64,000 nucleotides of DNA from Nymphaea colorata (GCF_008831285.2 NC_045140.1:12832505-12896504), one strand, 5' to 3'. Shown: positions 50,195 through 62,211, counted from the first letter of the stretch. Program-made: numbers and translations. The notes: generated by a model from the letters alone, not told the origin.

Positions 50195-50535
50195 TGCTAG
50201 AAATGCGACGTTCATAAGGAGATCCGTTAATTAATTATTTGACCATAACTTTGCCACAAAAGACTTTACATAGGAATTTCTAAAGAATGTGGACCAACAG
50301 TTCATTAGTTACTCAACGTATAATTTATTTATGGAAGTCCAATATGCTTGCCTTCTTGCTCGTTAAAATCTCTTGATGTCTAAAGGCAAGCTGCACGATA
50401 TCGACTTGTGACAATAAGGGAAATTGCTCTCTCCCTCTCTTGTGGATGTAGTAGGCTCACAAGCCGAACCACATAAACTGTATACATACTTTTTCTGTCC
50501 ATAATCTCTTTCTCAATTAAATTCTCCATCGATCA
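50195..50535 (+). mobile_element. Copia 5' LTR
   Basis: TGCTAGAAATGCGACGTTCATAAG to CTCCATCGATCA. It shares with the 3' LTR the blocks TTCATAAG, TTAATTAA-TATTTGACCATAAC, AAGACTTTACATA, GTAGGCTCACAAGC-GAACCA and CATAATCTCTTTCTCAAT. It carries about 160 bp (about 50308-50450) that the 3' LTR lacks. Confidence 0.88.
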
Positions 50536-50547
50536 TGGTAGTAGAGC
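50536..50547 (+). other. Primer binding site, tRNA-iMet type
   Basis: TGGTAGTAGAGC directly after the LTR-terminal CA. The standard plant Copia site is TGGTATCAGAGC, so two changes. Confidence 0.85.
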
Positions 50548-50598
50548 AAAAAAAGTTCATCCTGAGGCAAAAATTCAAGCTTCAAGCAGTGAGACATA

Positions 50599-51260
50599 AT
50601 GGAGCAAGAGGAGGGAACTGGGAATGAGAACATGGAAGCATTAACCATCATTCAAACCAGTGATGGATTGACACACATGGTTCTTGTCGATGAACAAGGT
50701 AACCAACTATTTGACGTGGCGGCAACTTGATTCCTTAATGGAAAATCCAAGTTAGATTATATTGATTGTAGCATCAAGAGACATCCCATTAATGATCCTA
50801 AATACAAAGAATGGATGTCCACTTATGACATTGTTGCATTTTGGCTCCTAATTTTATGGAGCCCAACATTGCAGCAAGTTTCAAGTTTTTCGACAGCATC
50901 AATGAAGTTGGCTAGGTGCCAAAGATCTCTATGGTGAGCAGTACAATACTGCCCATATGTATCAACTAGCACAAAAGAAGGCAGTTTGAAGAAGGATGTG
51001 TCATCTATTAGTGAATATCTTGGCATGTTTAAAGCAATCTGGGATGAAATTGATATCTACGTGCCATTAACCACTGATCTTATTAAGGCCAAAAAGCAAT
51101 GTGAACATGATCACATCTTTAAAATTCTGGCCGAACTGCCTAATGACTATGAACAACTGCACAATAAAATTATCATGGCCCATGAACTGTCATCTCTAGC
51201 ATCAGTTTTTTCTCTTCTTATACATAAAGAGTCTAGGCATAAGCAAAGCTGGTTCAGTGC
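50599..51260 (+). pseudogene. Copia gag remnant
   Basis: Starts ATGGAGCAAGAGGAG. Text in order: LNGKSKLDYIDCSIKR, DPKYKEWMSTYDIV, then after a frame change SSISEYLGMFKAIWDEIDIY, HIFKILAELPNDYEQLHNKI and ASVFSLLIHKESR. These are the standard blocks of the plant Copia gag (retrotran_gag_2/UBN2-like). A stop follows DVAAT and at least one frameshift lies near 50890-50980. It ends where a TIR-like segment begins at 51257. Confidence 0.82.
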
Positions 51261-51458
51261 ATAGGGTGTGCACAAAAAATTAGTGCACATGGGGAGCAAT
51301 GACCAAAATACCTTATTAAAATCATGAAAGAAACTTTTGAAAAGGGTTAAATGGATTGTAAAAATGTGAAAATGACTAATATGTTCACCTCTTTTATATA
51401 AAAAAAAATGCCCCCAACCCCCCTTTGGTGCAATTTGTTGTTGCACACCTATGTGCAC
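51257..51458. mobile_element. Possible small MITE inside gag
   Basis: The left end GTGCATAGGGTGTGCAC is mirrored by GTGCACACCTATGTGCAC-like sequence at the right end. The 202 bp between has no coding. No matching target duplication was found. Decay of an inverted repeat or a partial element are alternatives. Confidence 0.4.
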
Positions 51459-51539
51459 ACAACTCAATCTAAGGCATAAAGCCATGGGTACTCTAGCTGA
51501 TGGCAGACAAGTGATAATAATGAAGAAATGTTGGCATTT

Positions 51540-51890
51540 GCAAGTGTTGTCCTGTTGTAGAGCTATATGGTGTTATATATTGTTGTAGCTTTATAGTGTT
51601 ATATTGTCTCATAGTGTTGTAGTGGCATAGTGCTATATAGTATAATTTATTGTTATTGAGTTATAGTGTTAGAGCGTGTTACATGTTGTTATAGTATTAT
51701 AGTATAATAGTGTTATATAGCTATATATAGTGTTATAGTGTCGTACAATGTTATATAGTTTTAAAGTGTTATATTGTTATATAGTGTTATATTGTGTTAT
51801 AGTGTGTTATATAGTGCTATAGTGTTATATAGCGTTATCGTGTTATATAGTGTTATAGTGTCATATAGAACTAGAGAGTTATAGTAGATG
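51540..51890. repeat. Degenerate (TAGTGTTATA)n repeat
   Basis: About 350 bp of GTGTTATAGTGTTATATAGTG-type sequence with unit near 10 bp and many variants. It lies within the interrupted gag region of the Copia element. Confidence 0.9.
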
Positions 51891-51919
51891 CTACCCCAAT
51901 GAGAGACTCTTTAAATCTA

Positions 51920-53040
51920 AACTTAGGTAGTGTTTGATGGGCCGAAAATTTCCTGTAGCATAGGAAACATTTTCAAATTTTCAAAATTTTTCTTCCTTAA
52001 CATACGCATATTTTTTTTTTGAACGTTGAAGCTGGAAACGAAAATATATTTTCGAAAAAATTTTTCCAGCCAGAGAGGTGGAAATTTTTTTCGGAAACTT
52101 TTTTTTTACCGTTAGGAGGAAGAATTCCAGCCAGAGAGGTGAAAACTTTTTTCCGAATTTTTTTTTTACCGTTAGGAGGAAGAAGGGACACAGAGGAAGA
52201 AGGAAAGGAGGGAGGAGGAAGAAGGGAAGGAGGGAGGAGGAAGAAGGGAAGGAGGGAGGAGAAAGAAAGGAGGGAGGAGGAAGAAGGGAAGGAGAGAGGA
52301 AGAAGGGAAAGAGGGAGGAGGAAGAAGGGAGCGAGAGAGGAAGAAGGGAGGTGGAGGAAAAAGGGAAAGAGGGAGAAGGAAGAAGGAAAAGAGGGAGGAG
52401 GAAGAAGGAGGAAGAAGGGAAGGAGGGAGGAGAGGAAGAAGGGAGCGAGGGAAGAATGGAAGGAGGGAGGAGAAAGAACGGAGCAAGGGAGGAAGAAGGG
52501 AAGCTGAACTCCGCCGCTCTGTTTCAGGAACTACCTGCGCGCGACAATGATTTTGGATCTCAACGTGATTTCCCGTGTAGCTCCGTTGGACATGACAATT
52601 GGAGCGTCCACTCAGCTTGTTGTCAAACTACCATCAAATTTTCAGGCAAATCAGAGCTGTTTGTGATTTTTAAAAAATCTGCGAGTGAGGATGGCTCCTG
52701 TCCGCCGCCTGAACACCTACGACAAGCATTTTTCACTGTGAGACAGCGTCTGATCAGGCTGAACGCAATTCTTGTGTGAAGCCATTTGAAGCTGATCTTC
52801 TGGGCATCCAATCCCCAACATCTTAGCAAATTCCAAACCAAATTTCAGCTTAATCGGAGGTCGGACAGATTTTGTAAAAATCTGCGAGTCATCTCTGCTC
52901 CTGAGCACCTCCGTTCTTCCTCCTCACTCCTTCCCTTTTTCTTCCACCTCCCTTCTTCCTCCCTCGTTCCCTTCTTTTCCTAAACCTGGAAATATATTTC
53001 TATTTCATCAAACTGAGAAATACTGTCCTTAGGGTAGTGT
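51920..53040. other. Foreign insert in gag: duplications and GA-rich minisatellite
   Basis: Starts near GGTAGTGTTTGATGGGC (51928) and ends where GGTAGTGTTTGATGGCT recurs (53033). Inside are a 62-bp tandem pair (CCAGCCAGAGAGGTG... ACCGTTAGGAGGAAGAA, 52065-52187), the minisatellite below, and two direct copies of an AATCTGCGAGT-bearing segment (about 52640-52720 and 52840-52915). The long basic open frame across this region is an artefact of GGA/GAA repeats. Confidence 0.6.
52187..52503. repeat. GA-rich minisatellite (AGGAGGAAGAAGGGAAGGAGGG)-like
   Basis: About 315 bp of purine-only units of roughly 12-30 bp (GGAGGAAGAAGGGAAGGAGG and variants). A short CT-rich counterpart (CTTCCTCCTCACTCCTTCCC, then CTTCTTCCTCCCTCGTTCCC) lies at 52915-52978 in inverted orientation, about 410 bp away. 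Confidence 0.92.
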
Positions 53041-53143
53041 TTGATGGCTGAAAATTTGGAATTGGAAATATATTTCTTTGAAAAATGGAATGAGAAGAAT
53101 CTTTCTTATTTCCAATTTTGATGTGTGTGTGATGACTGAGAAA

Positions 53144-53227
53144 TAAGTGTATACATTGCAAAAAGAGCTTAAGAAAGCTTAAGTGTATACATTGCAAAAA
53201 GAATGAACACTCTCGAGATTCACGCTG
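53144..53227 (+). pseudogene. Copia gag zinc knuckle
   Basis: CIHCKKNEHSRDSRW from 53183: CX2CX4HX4C with the last Cys changed to Arg. The CIHCKK coding sequence is duplicated just upstream (53144-53163). Confidence 0.65.
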
Positions 53228-53299
53228 GTTCCTTTTCATGAGAAACCCCACAAAGGGCAGATCATTTTTTAAGAGCACATGAAAAAAACTCTAGTCAGT

Positions 53300-53765
53300 G
53301 GAATCAAGCCACCTGCTCTTTGGAAAATCAAATTACCTTACAGAAATTGTCTGAGATGATAAAGGAGCTTCAAGTTCAATGCCATTGGGGCACCCATAGC
53401 CATGAAAGAAATAGGTAGAATAGATTCTTTTAAAACAATAATTGCACTAGCGATGCACTTGTTATGGCTGGGCTTGCTAGCAAACTTATATCTGTTGCTA
53501 AAATCAACAAGGACTTAAATTGCAACGTAATTTTTGTTGCTACTAATGTTACTTTTCAGCATCAGATGACCCAAGAAATGATTGGTGAGAAACAACTATC
53601 AGATAAGAAGTTTGGATTAAGCTTTGAATGTTGTTCCCGCTACTAATGGAGAGATATATCACTAACATCAATTTCTCTAAAATTTTAGATTATTTATTTC
53701 CTAATCAATGTTTCAATGATAGTGAGTGTGATATTGTAGATTTGCTAGGATGAGTAGACCTAAAA
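53300..53765 (+). pseudogene. Copia protease/pre-integrase remnant
   Basis: At 53464-53640 one open frame reads LASKLISVAKINKDLNCNVI, then TQEMIGEKQLSDKKFGL, the usual LLSVSK-T-DLNC and T-K-IG block after the Copia protease. A following trace YLFPNQCFNDSECDIVDL resembles the gag-pre-integrase motif. The Copia text stops at about 53765, where unrelated sequence starts. Confidence 0.7.
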
Positions 53766-53769
53766 TTTC

Positions 53770-56050
53770 TTTATCTGATTCCATTAGGACAAGTTAAAAT
53801 AAGTCTTAAATCCAATGCAAAGATAGAAAAATAAGTTGGCATGACTTTTTTCTCTCTCTCTCTATTCTATTTCGAGAAAAATCCAAGAATGGATCGCCTA
53901 GAGCGTAAATTTCCTCAACTTTCCTAAAACTATCCCACTTCGGATTTAACTCGGATCAAACCCATTCCCATTCAAATGAGTCAAAAGACTCCTTTTCTCT
54001 TAATGTGAGGTGATAAAGCACTTGAGACTAGATCAGCCATGACCTAGACCAATCAAATAAAGAGTGGCTCAAATGAGCATACTCTATTCAAAATTTTTTT
54101 ATTTTTTGAATAGTGAAAAACCAAGGGTAAGTCTTTCTTCATCCTCATCTACAATTTCTGAAAATGCAAGAAGGAAAGTCCAAAAAAGGCTTGGCCCTTT
54201 CACTAGTTTCAAGTTCAAGAAGATTGAACCAGTATTTAAAAAAAATAAAAAATTAGGACAGCCCATTTGGATGTCCCCTCCTAGCCAGTTCCAATGATGT
54301 AACTAGAAAATTCTGGTTGAGCTGAAAAGGGAACTGGCCATTAAAGATGTTCCCCTTTCCCTTCTTTTCCACTTGAATCCTAACTAGCTGGACAAAGACC
54401 AGATTTCTATGGCTGACATGAAGAGACAGCCCCTTCATGCTTGCTTGATTTTCAAGCCAGGCAAGATAGACAAGGAAGCCAAAGTGAGGGAGCTCATTGG
54501 TAAGGGAGAAGGTGCCCCTTGCATGCAGCCATTGCTTCCGCCCTATGCCAAAATTATGGAGATTGTTACATGAGTCCTTGGCTTTCCAAAAAATTTGTTT
54601 ACCACCAAGTCATGATGACTTGGTCCCTATATAAACCATCATTTGCAAGCAGCTAAGAACCCTTGGCAACTTTAGCAACTCACTCAAGCTCCCATGCCAC
54701 TCCCCCTTGGCATTTTCTCTCAAACTTTCCCAAGCTTGACGTCATTATCCTCCAGCCAAGAGTCTCTTAGTTCCCTAGCTACAATGGCCATCAAGGGGAG
54801 GACGTCAGCCTTAGATGCAACCTTGCTCGGCACCAACTTGAGCTCAGCCCAAGGCACCTTCAGCCCAAGCCTCCTAAGCAGCTCCAACTCTAGTTGATCT
54901 CTGCCATCAAGGTGCATTCGAGCTAAGCCTTTTCAGCTTGGTTCAAAATCCAAGTCATCTACGCAGCCCCTGCTCTAGACAACTCCCTTGCTCAAGTCTC
55001 CTCAGCCTAGCCAAGCTACAACCTTGGTGATTCTGCCCAAAACGTCTCAGCTCAAGACTGTTTTCAGGCTAGGCATCCCTGCCCTGGACGTTTCCAGCAT
55101 AGGCACCAAGTTGTCTTCAGCCTAGGCGTCCCTATGCGTGAGCCTATTCCGAATCGCTCAAGCCATTGTCCGCTGCAACCGGCTTCCAATCCCCTAAAAA
55201 CACTCTGCTCCAGTAGGTCGGGTGCTCAAGGCGTCACAAGCAAAATGCCTCCCAAGCTGGTTCAGTCCAGCGGCACCTAGCTGCTCAAGGCATCTTGAAA
55301 TCAGACTCAACCGAGGTTGGCTACTCAGCCCACCGGCCGCCCTTTGTTCGTGCCGACTTCAACCTCAACACTCAGTCCAGCTCAAGGCCCTTTCCTTCCC
55401 TGTTTTGACAGCAGTCCAAACTCATCTTCGCCTCAAGATTTCCAGCAAATCAGGTCAGCTACCTCTCTAACATGCATGAAATTTCATTATATTGCCATGC
55501 ATGTTTAATTTTTTCCAAAAAAGAATGAGGATCAGAGCTCATTTGTCAGCCACAAAGTGGCTGGCTGCTAACAGGGTCAAAACGACTCCACCATGGCCTG
55601 CTTTGCAGCGGCCTTGGTGAAATCGACGCCTCCTTCCATCAAAGTTTAAAAACCAGGGTTTAACGTCCCAACACCTAAATCAATGAATTCCATTTAAGAC
55701 CAGCAAGTTGATTTTCAGTGTGCCAAATGTTGGTAATTCTTCACCATGATGTAGATCCTAAGCAGTCCTATGGTTTGGGGTCTTTGCCAAGCCATTTAAC
55801 TCAAGAATGACATGTCTTTAATCACCCCAAAATTTTCCAAAATACTGTATTCGAATTTAATCTTTGGATCCTAAACCCAATCCGGATTCAAAACGAGCCC
55901 GGAGTATCCCAAAATGGAGTTCGCCACCCATTTTTAACAAAAACTTTTTCTTTACATTTTAAATAAAAAAATGTGTTTCCTATCTAAACAACAATTTGTA
56001 TTTCATTTTGATTTTATTTAAATTTATTTTTTTAAAAAAATTGAGGTTCT
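53770..56050 (+). mobile_element. Nested probable gypsy LTR
   Basis: Non-coding. A TATA box CCCTATATAAACC at 54624-54636 is followed by AGCAGCTAAGAACCC and GCAACTCACTCAAGCTCCC-like leader text. A CCCGGAGTATCCCAAAATGG-GTTCGCC end-type phrase lies near 55899-55924. This is the pattern of a long gypsy LTR inserted in the Copia element. The exact ends and target duplication were not found, so solo LTR is an inference. Confidence 0.45.
54624..54636 (+). promoter_or_regulatory. TATA box of nested LTR
   Basis: CCCTATATAAACC, a strong plant TATA context, in otherwise non-coding sequence. Confidence 0.45.
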
Positions 56051-56726
<676 letters not shown>

Positions 56727-57591
56727 GAATAAAAAAAATGTACAATACTTAATAACATGTTTACTATATACGACAATACATGCTCACCTCCACCCTAGTT
56801 AATTGAAAACAACTACAAAAATGGGCCATTAATTTTCATAAACAGTACATGACAATAAACAAAAAACAATAGAGATTAACATGAAGATCAACCAAAAATG
56901 AGTTACAGATTAGTTTTTGAGGTTGCCGATTTGCTGGAGACAACTAAAAACTATGGCCATAAAACCAAGAGAACAACGGAAAAACAGAGAGAGACAGAGA
57001 GATACCTCAGAAAAGTGAAACCTAAAAACAGTCACAACAGTTTATAAGCCTTCAAGTTCAAGGAGAGAGGAAGAGTTGGCCCAACCGTGAGACTAGGCCT
57101 CTGTCAACTGGCTTTTGGAGGTCGCCGGAGACCACTGAAAGTATGAAAAAGAGAGCGACTTAGACGCGAGATAGACAGAGAGAGAAGCGGGGCCAAGGCT
57201 TGCAGCGCATCGGGACCGGTGAGGCAGCACACTGGCGGTTTCGAAGCGCCAGTTGTCCTCCACTCCTCCTGCCTGGTAATAGACCCAAGACAGCGACCCT
57301 CTTCACTGCTCTTTAGCAAGGGGGAAACTGGAAAGCATCAGAGAAGCCATCACAGGGTCACTCAAAGGTGACCCCTTTGCAGCTGCAAGCCTGCAACAAA
57401 GGAGAAGGCCGGAAGGGCGGTGCGTCGCCGTCGAGCACCCGATGCCGGTATCCCAAATCGGTGGCAAAATTACGAGCCAAAATTGGTGGCAACAATGAAC
57501 ACCACCACCGAATAGAAAGCGAGGGCAGTGGGTTGCCGATGATATTTAAGTTCGTTGTGACTTAAGAGAGAGATAGAAATGAGAAATACAG

Positions 57592-57593
57592 AC

Positions 57594-57640
<47 letters not shown>
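57592..57640. repeat. Compound microsatellite (TA)n(GA)n
   Basis: Short TA run followed by GA repeats, just past the 3' side of the LINE fragment. Confidence 0.95.
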
Positions 57641-57642
<2 letters not shown>

Positions 57643-57779
57643 TGCATAATAAAATTTGGAGACAAGAAGTCCTTTAGATACAAGAACAAACTACAAAAGC
57701 AAAATAAGAAAGAACGAAATATACAAGACAATAACACAATAAAAAAATAAAAGGGTTGGGGAGAGACTAGATAGATGGA

Positions 57780-58210
57780 GCGGTAGAGTCACCCAGCAGC
57801 AAACGAAGGGTGGTGCCAAAGCCGAATAGCAAAGTGGACATCTCTTGCATAAGGCGTGCCACAAAATCTGGTGATGAGAAGGTGCCCCTGAAAACCCTAT
57901 TGTTGCGCTCCTTCCAAATGCACCACCAAGAGGATATGAGCCACTGTCTCCAAACATGACCCCAAAAAAAGGACAGGTGGGTGGAAGGATAAAAGCGAAA
58001 AAGAAGGTGAATGGAGGGTAGGTCTGAAAGACTATTAATAAAAGAAGGCCATGTAAAGGCAAAAATATTATAGAAGAAAGGATAGGAGGTAAAATGGTGA
58101 ACCCAAAACTTAGTTGTGGTGAGACAGAGTGGACATTGGTTAACTAAACTAATGCCAAGTTGTTGTACGTGGTCACAAGTATTGATGTGGCCAATAAAAA
58201 CAAGTCAGGT
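57780..58210 (-). mobile_element. LINE zf-RVT (reverse-transcriptase zinc-binding) fragment
   Basis: The minus strand reads VFIGHINTCDHVQQLGISLV, then NQCPLCLTTTKFWVHHF, WGHVWRQWL, WWCIWKERNNRVFRG. This is the C-terminal zinc-binding region of plant L1-type LINE ORF2 proteins (canonical K-NT-D-L-RRG, CPLC----E---HLF--C, W-IWK-RN-R-F). One stop occurs early. The apurinic endonuclease and RT domains are absent, so it is a 5'-truncated copy, as is common for LINEs. It lies inside the large Copia insert. Confidence 0.8.
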
Positions 58211-59040
58211 AAAAGCAATGACACGAGGAAAGAGGTCAGGGGACCAAAAGGACCAAAGAGAGAGAGACAGAGAGAGAGGCATAGCTGAGAAAGAGTGCTA
58301 CCTGAAAGGTCAAAGGCGACACCCACTGACATCGAGAACTTGATTTCCAAACCGATGAGGATACGGTAGAACCACATATTATTTGGGGGGGGGGGGTAAA
58401 TTTTGACTCGGGTTAAAATATTATTTTTCAAAATCTTTATATAAGACAAGTAAAATTTTCTAAAATTTGCATTGTAAATTAAAAAAAATAAATTGAAGTG
58501 GGACCAGGGCCCATGCGAGCCTCCCCTTGGCTTTGGTGAGGTGGCAACTTCTTTGCAGATTTCACCGGCGAACTTCAACTCTAGACTCCATCCGGCGTCC
58601 TTCCGCCTAGTACAACAAAAAACCCTTCGGACCTCTGGCCTCCGTCAATGTTGGACTATCGAGAGGGAGACAAATAGATAAAGAAGAGAGATGGGAAATC
58701 AGAAAGCAAGCATAAAGTAAAGTCAAGCGGGCAGGTGAAAAAAATCAGTTGGCTCGGTTCCATTCATCTTAAAACCGACTTAATAAACCATTTCATATAA
58801 AAAATCATTTTGTACTTAGCTCGGACCAGTCACAACGAACTCAGCAATCCGACTGAGTCGGGCAATTGTGGGCGAGTCATGGGTGATCCGCACAGAGTGA
58901 GGTATTACCTCGCCCGATCCTTGACTCATGGCTGGATTTGTTAGTGATCTGAGCTGACTTGGAAATTCTTGAGTCAGTTGGTGAGTTTGCCAACTACAGA
59001 AACACTATTTTATTTTGATGACACTATTTTCTTTTGATGT
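58211..59040. other. Nested insert, no gene
   Basis: Includes a G-run at 58384-58396 and a stretch with repeated GAGTC/GACTCA words (58800-58990). Copia text resumes near 59040 (EPIPPTLHDYDN). Confidence 0.5.
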
Positions 59041-59289
59041 CGGGCAATTCAACTCTCAGGGGGAGCCTATTCCCCCTACTTTGCATGATTATGATAACTT
59101 GTTTATCATTGTTGTTGATGTATAGGGAACCATTAACAAGACTCGTGTTGTGAATAAGAGCCCCAAAATGATTATGAACTTGCAATAACTATTGAAGATG
59201 AAGATTTTGAGATCAACTCAATACCTCTCAAAAGATAAAAAAGAATTAGGCACACTTCTTCATGCCTATCATATTTTGAAACCTACTTC

Positions 59290-60180
59290 ATTAACAAATA
59301 TATGTTTTACAACAAAGTTTTATTTTGATACCTAGTTTATTATGAACCTCAACAAAATCCAAGATCAGAAATCTTTTCAAGAGGCTTAAGAAGATCATAA
59401 TTGGAAGAAACCTATGAACGAAGAGCTCAATGCTTTAAGATGAAATAAAACATGGGAAGTTGTGGTTGCTCGTAAAACACAAACATAATGGGGGTGAAAA
59501 TGGCACTATAGAGTTAAGTACCAAAGCAATTATGAAAGAACCTTTGCTCCGGTTGCAAAGATGAACACAATGAGAATATTGCTCTCTATAGCTTATAACT
59601 TGAATTGGAGCCTTCACCAATTAGATGTCAAAAACACATTCCTACAAGGAGAATTGAGTGAAGAAATCTATGTTTCTACCTCTTGGTCACCTAGATGAAG
59701 AGGAAAGGGAGAGCCTGCAAACTCAATAAACTCATGTACAACTTAAAACAATCTCATAGATCTTGGTATATAAAATTAAACTGGACATCGGAAAAAACAG
59801 CATACCACAAATATCAACATAAAGGATCTGGGGAAGCTTAAACATTTTCACCAAGGTATTCTACTATGTCAAAGGAAGTATGTGTTAGATATTTTGAAAG
59901 AGACCAAAAAAATGGATGCATGACCTATAGACACACCTTGATCCAAACTTCAAGATTCGACCATGTGATGATGAACCAGAGGTTGAAAGAGAAAGGTTTG
60001 AATGACTTGTAGGTAAGTTGATATATTAGATATTTTGAAAGTGATTGGAAAAGTGGATGTGTGACCTGTAGACACACCCATTGATTCAAACTTCAATATT
60101 GGACCATGTGATGATTAACTAGTGGCTGAAAGAGAAACGTTTCAATGACTTGTGGGTAAGTTGATATATAATTATGTTAC
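59290..60180 (+). pseudogene. Copia reverse transcriptase remnant
   Basis: NWKKPMNEELNAL, NKTWEVV, RTFAPVAKMNTMRILLSIAY, LHQLDVKNTFLQGELSEEIY, then KLNKLMYNLKQS-RSWY, IKDLGKLKHF, VLDILKETKK, DPNFKIRPCDDEP, LVGKLIY. These are the Copia RT blocks in order. About 20 residues before FAPVAK and the YVDD box region are deleted. A 141-bp segment is duplicated in tandem. Confidence 0.85.
59880..60163 (+). repeat. In-frame tandem duplication, 141-bp unit, inside RT
   Basis: ATTTTGAAAG at 59891 recurs at 60032, followed in both copies by TGGATG-(C/T)ATGACCT-TAGACACACC, CAAACTTCAA and ACCATGTGATGAT, then GTAAGTTGATATAT. 141 bp is 47 codons, so the frame is kept. Confidence 0.9.
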
Positions 60181-60795
60181 TCATCCTGACATATCTTATG
60201 TTGTGAATGTCATTAGGATGTACATGTAGAGTTCAAGAGAGTCTCACATGAAAGTTGATGATCACGTCCTCATATACATGAAGCGTACTCCAGGGCATGG
60301 ACTCTGGTACAAAAGAAATGAGCGGATTGACATTGTCCACTTTACAAATGTTGATTGGTAAGGTGATACAAGCGATTGAAGATCCACACAGGATATTGTA
60401 TTCTTGTAGATGAAAATATTGTAGTCTGGAAAGCAACAAACAGAGAGTCATGGCCAAATCCAGTGCAGAAGCAGAGTACCAGGCAATGACATTTGGTGCT
60501 TAGTGAACTTACATGGACCAACAAAGAATTATAGCTGAATGTTACCAAACCAATAGATATGTTCTCTGATAAAAAGTCTATAATACACATATATTCAAAT
60601 CTAGTATTTCATGAGAGGTCCAAACATATTGAGATTGATTGTCACTATAACAGAGAAAAAGTCATACATGGAGAAATTAGAACACATTGTATTAAAGGCA
60701 TTGATCAAGTAGCTGAAGCTTTGACTAAAGGAATTACCAAAATGCAGCTTTATATAGCAATAAGCAAGTGGAGATGTCACAACCTTTATGCTCCA
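60180..60795 (+). pseudogene. Copia RNase H remnant
   Basis: Traces: THPDISYVVNVI, MKRTPGHGLWYKRNERIDIV, FTNVDW, WKATNRESWPN, then an open stretch with MFSDKKSIIHIYSNLVFHE, RSKHIEIDCHYNREKV, GIDQVAEALTKGI and CHNLYAPLEGEG to the stop. Frames change several times. Confidence 0.85.
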
Positions 60796-60986
60796 CTTGA
60801 GGGGGAGGGTTAGAAATAAAACATTCATAAGTTGATTAATTAACTATTTGACCATAACCATGCACGGGAAGACTTTACATATAAAGTTTTAAAGAAGGTT
60901 AGTAGGCTCACAAGCTGAACCATATAAATTGTGTGCACACTTTCTTTCTTCATCATCTCTTTCTCAATCTAATTCTCAGTCAATCA
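60796..60986 (+). mobile_element. Polypurine tract and 3' LTR of Copia element
   Basis: The tract TGAGGGGGAGG leads into GGTTAGAAATAAAACATTCATAAG (3' LTR, 60808-60986, 179 bp), ending CAGTCAATCA and followed by target repeat AGCTG. The first base of the LTR is G instead of T. It lacks an internal segment of about 160 bp that the 5' LTR has. Confidence 0.88.
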
Positions 60987-60991
60987 AGCTG

Positions 60992-62211
60992 CATGACCAC
61001 CTTCCTCTGCACTCTTGATCATTCTACCGATCTCTTTGTTGTCTTTGTTCAATTACATACCAAAAACTAGTCTCTTGTTCCCAATCTTCAAGGAATCAGT
61101 AAAACACTGTCCAACAACTCCTTATGACAATCTTCCTTACAAATTAGTATAGTTGACAGTCATAAAGTTGCTAGCGGTCTCTTCTCCTCAGTCCACTTCA
61201 ATGCCATTACGTCAACAGCTCCACACCATCTCCACCATGTTCTTGGCTTTCAACAGTTTCCAGCTGTCATGAGATACGATCTGTTGCACCAGAATTTCTG
61301 TATAATAAAATGAAAAGTCCAATATTTAGCCAACAATTACTGATTTAAGACTACATTCCATTGTCCGAGCTCCTATTGAACATGCAACGAAGGTAGCCTG
61401 TTTTTTTTTTCCAAATTTCCTTTCTACACACTTTTACACCTCCACTACTCTGTCACACTTCATAAAAAGAGGAACATTACTTGCAACTCCTTTCTTCCAT
61501 AGACAACATCAATTTACTAAGAAAACATTAATTTTTGTGCAATCTATCATATGTTGCAAGGTCAAATATAGAAACCAATGCACCATGACTGGAACTCTAT
61601 TATTTCATATTTGAAGTCTCCATTTCTCTCTAACAGCTCCCACGCTGATCACCCAAATTGCCCTCACCATCAATTAAATGACTGTATTACATCTCCAAAC
61701 TAATTGGTCCTTTCAATTATGAAGGTGGTCATTCTGAGTAGCAGCTGAAACCACTTCATGAGCCTACAGAATGGATTGGCCTCCTTCCATATTTTCAAGC
61801 AAGCTACTATGCAGATTTATAAAGATCCCAATAATTTTATTTATTAAAATCTCTCCTCCCCAATTTGTTTAACCACAACTTAATAGATTTACCATTACCC
61901 ACGTAACAATAAGCTGCCATCTCAAACCCATTCTCATCCACCCGCATGATCCTTTTCAAGGTCTCTTAATAATTCATAAACTCTTTCCCCTATTAAGATC
62001 CCTGTGTCTAATCCATTTCCGAAATGGATGATCTTTATTAACCGTTTGATGAAGGCGCCTGGTGCGACCTGCCCTTGTAGTTGCTGAATGAACACCAATT
62101 TGCAGTCATTTTCCAAGATCTAATGGGGTTGAACACGCCGAAGGAGGATAAAAGAATGGAGATTACAATTTCGAGCCCAAGTCGGACAGCAGCCCCGACA
62201 GTAATTTAACC
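60992..62211. other. No gene recognised
   Basis: About 61140-62130 gives broken protein-like text on the minus strand (for example LLRDLEKDHAGGWMRMGLRW) that I cannot assign. AT-rich otherwise. The target-site word ATTTAACC (62204-62211) precedes the hAT end. Confidence 0.45.

Noticed and set aside
52019-52779. Open frames of up to 233 codons rich in Glu, Gly, Lys and Arg
   Set aside because: The frame exists because a pure GGA/GAA minisatellite has no stop codons. There is no conserved sequence on either side.
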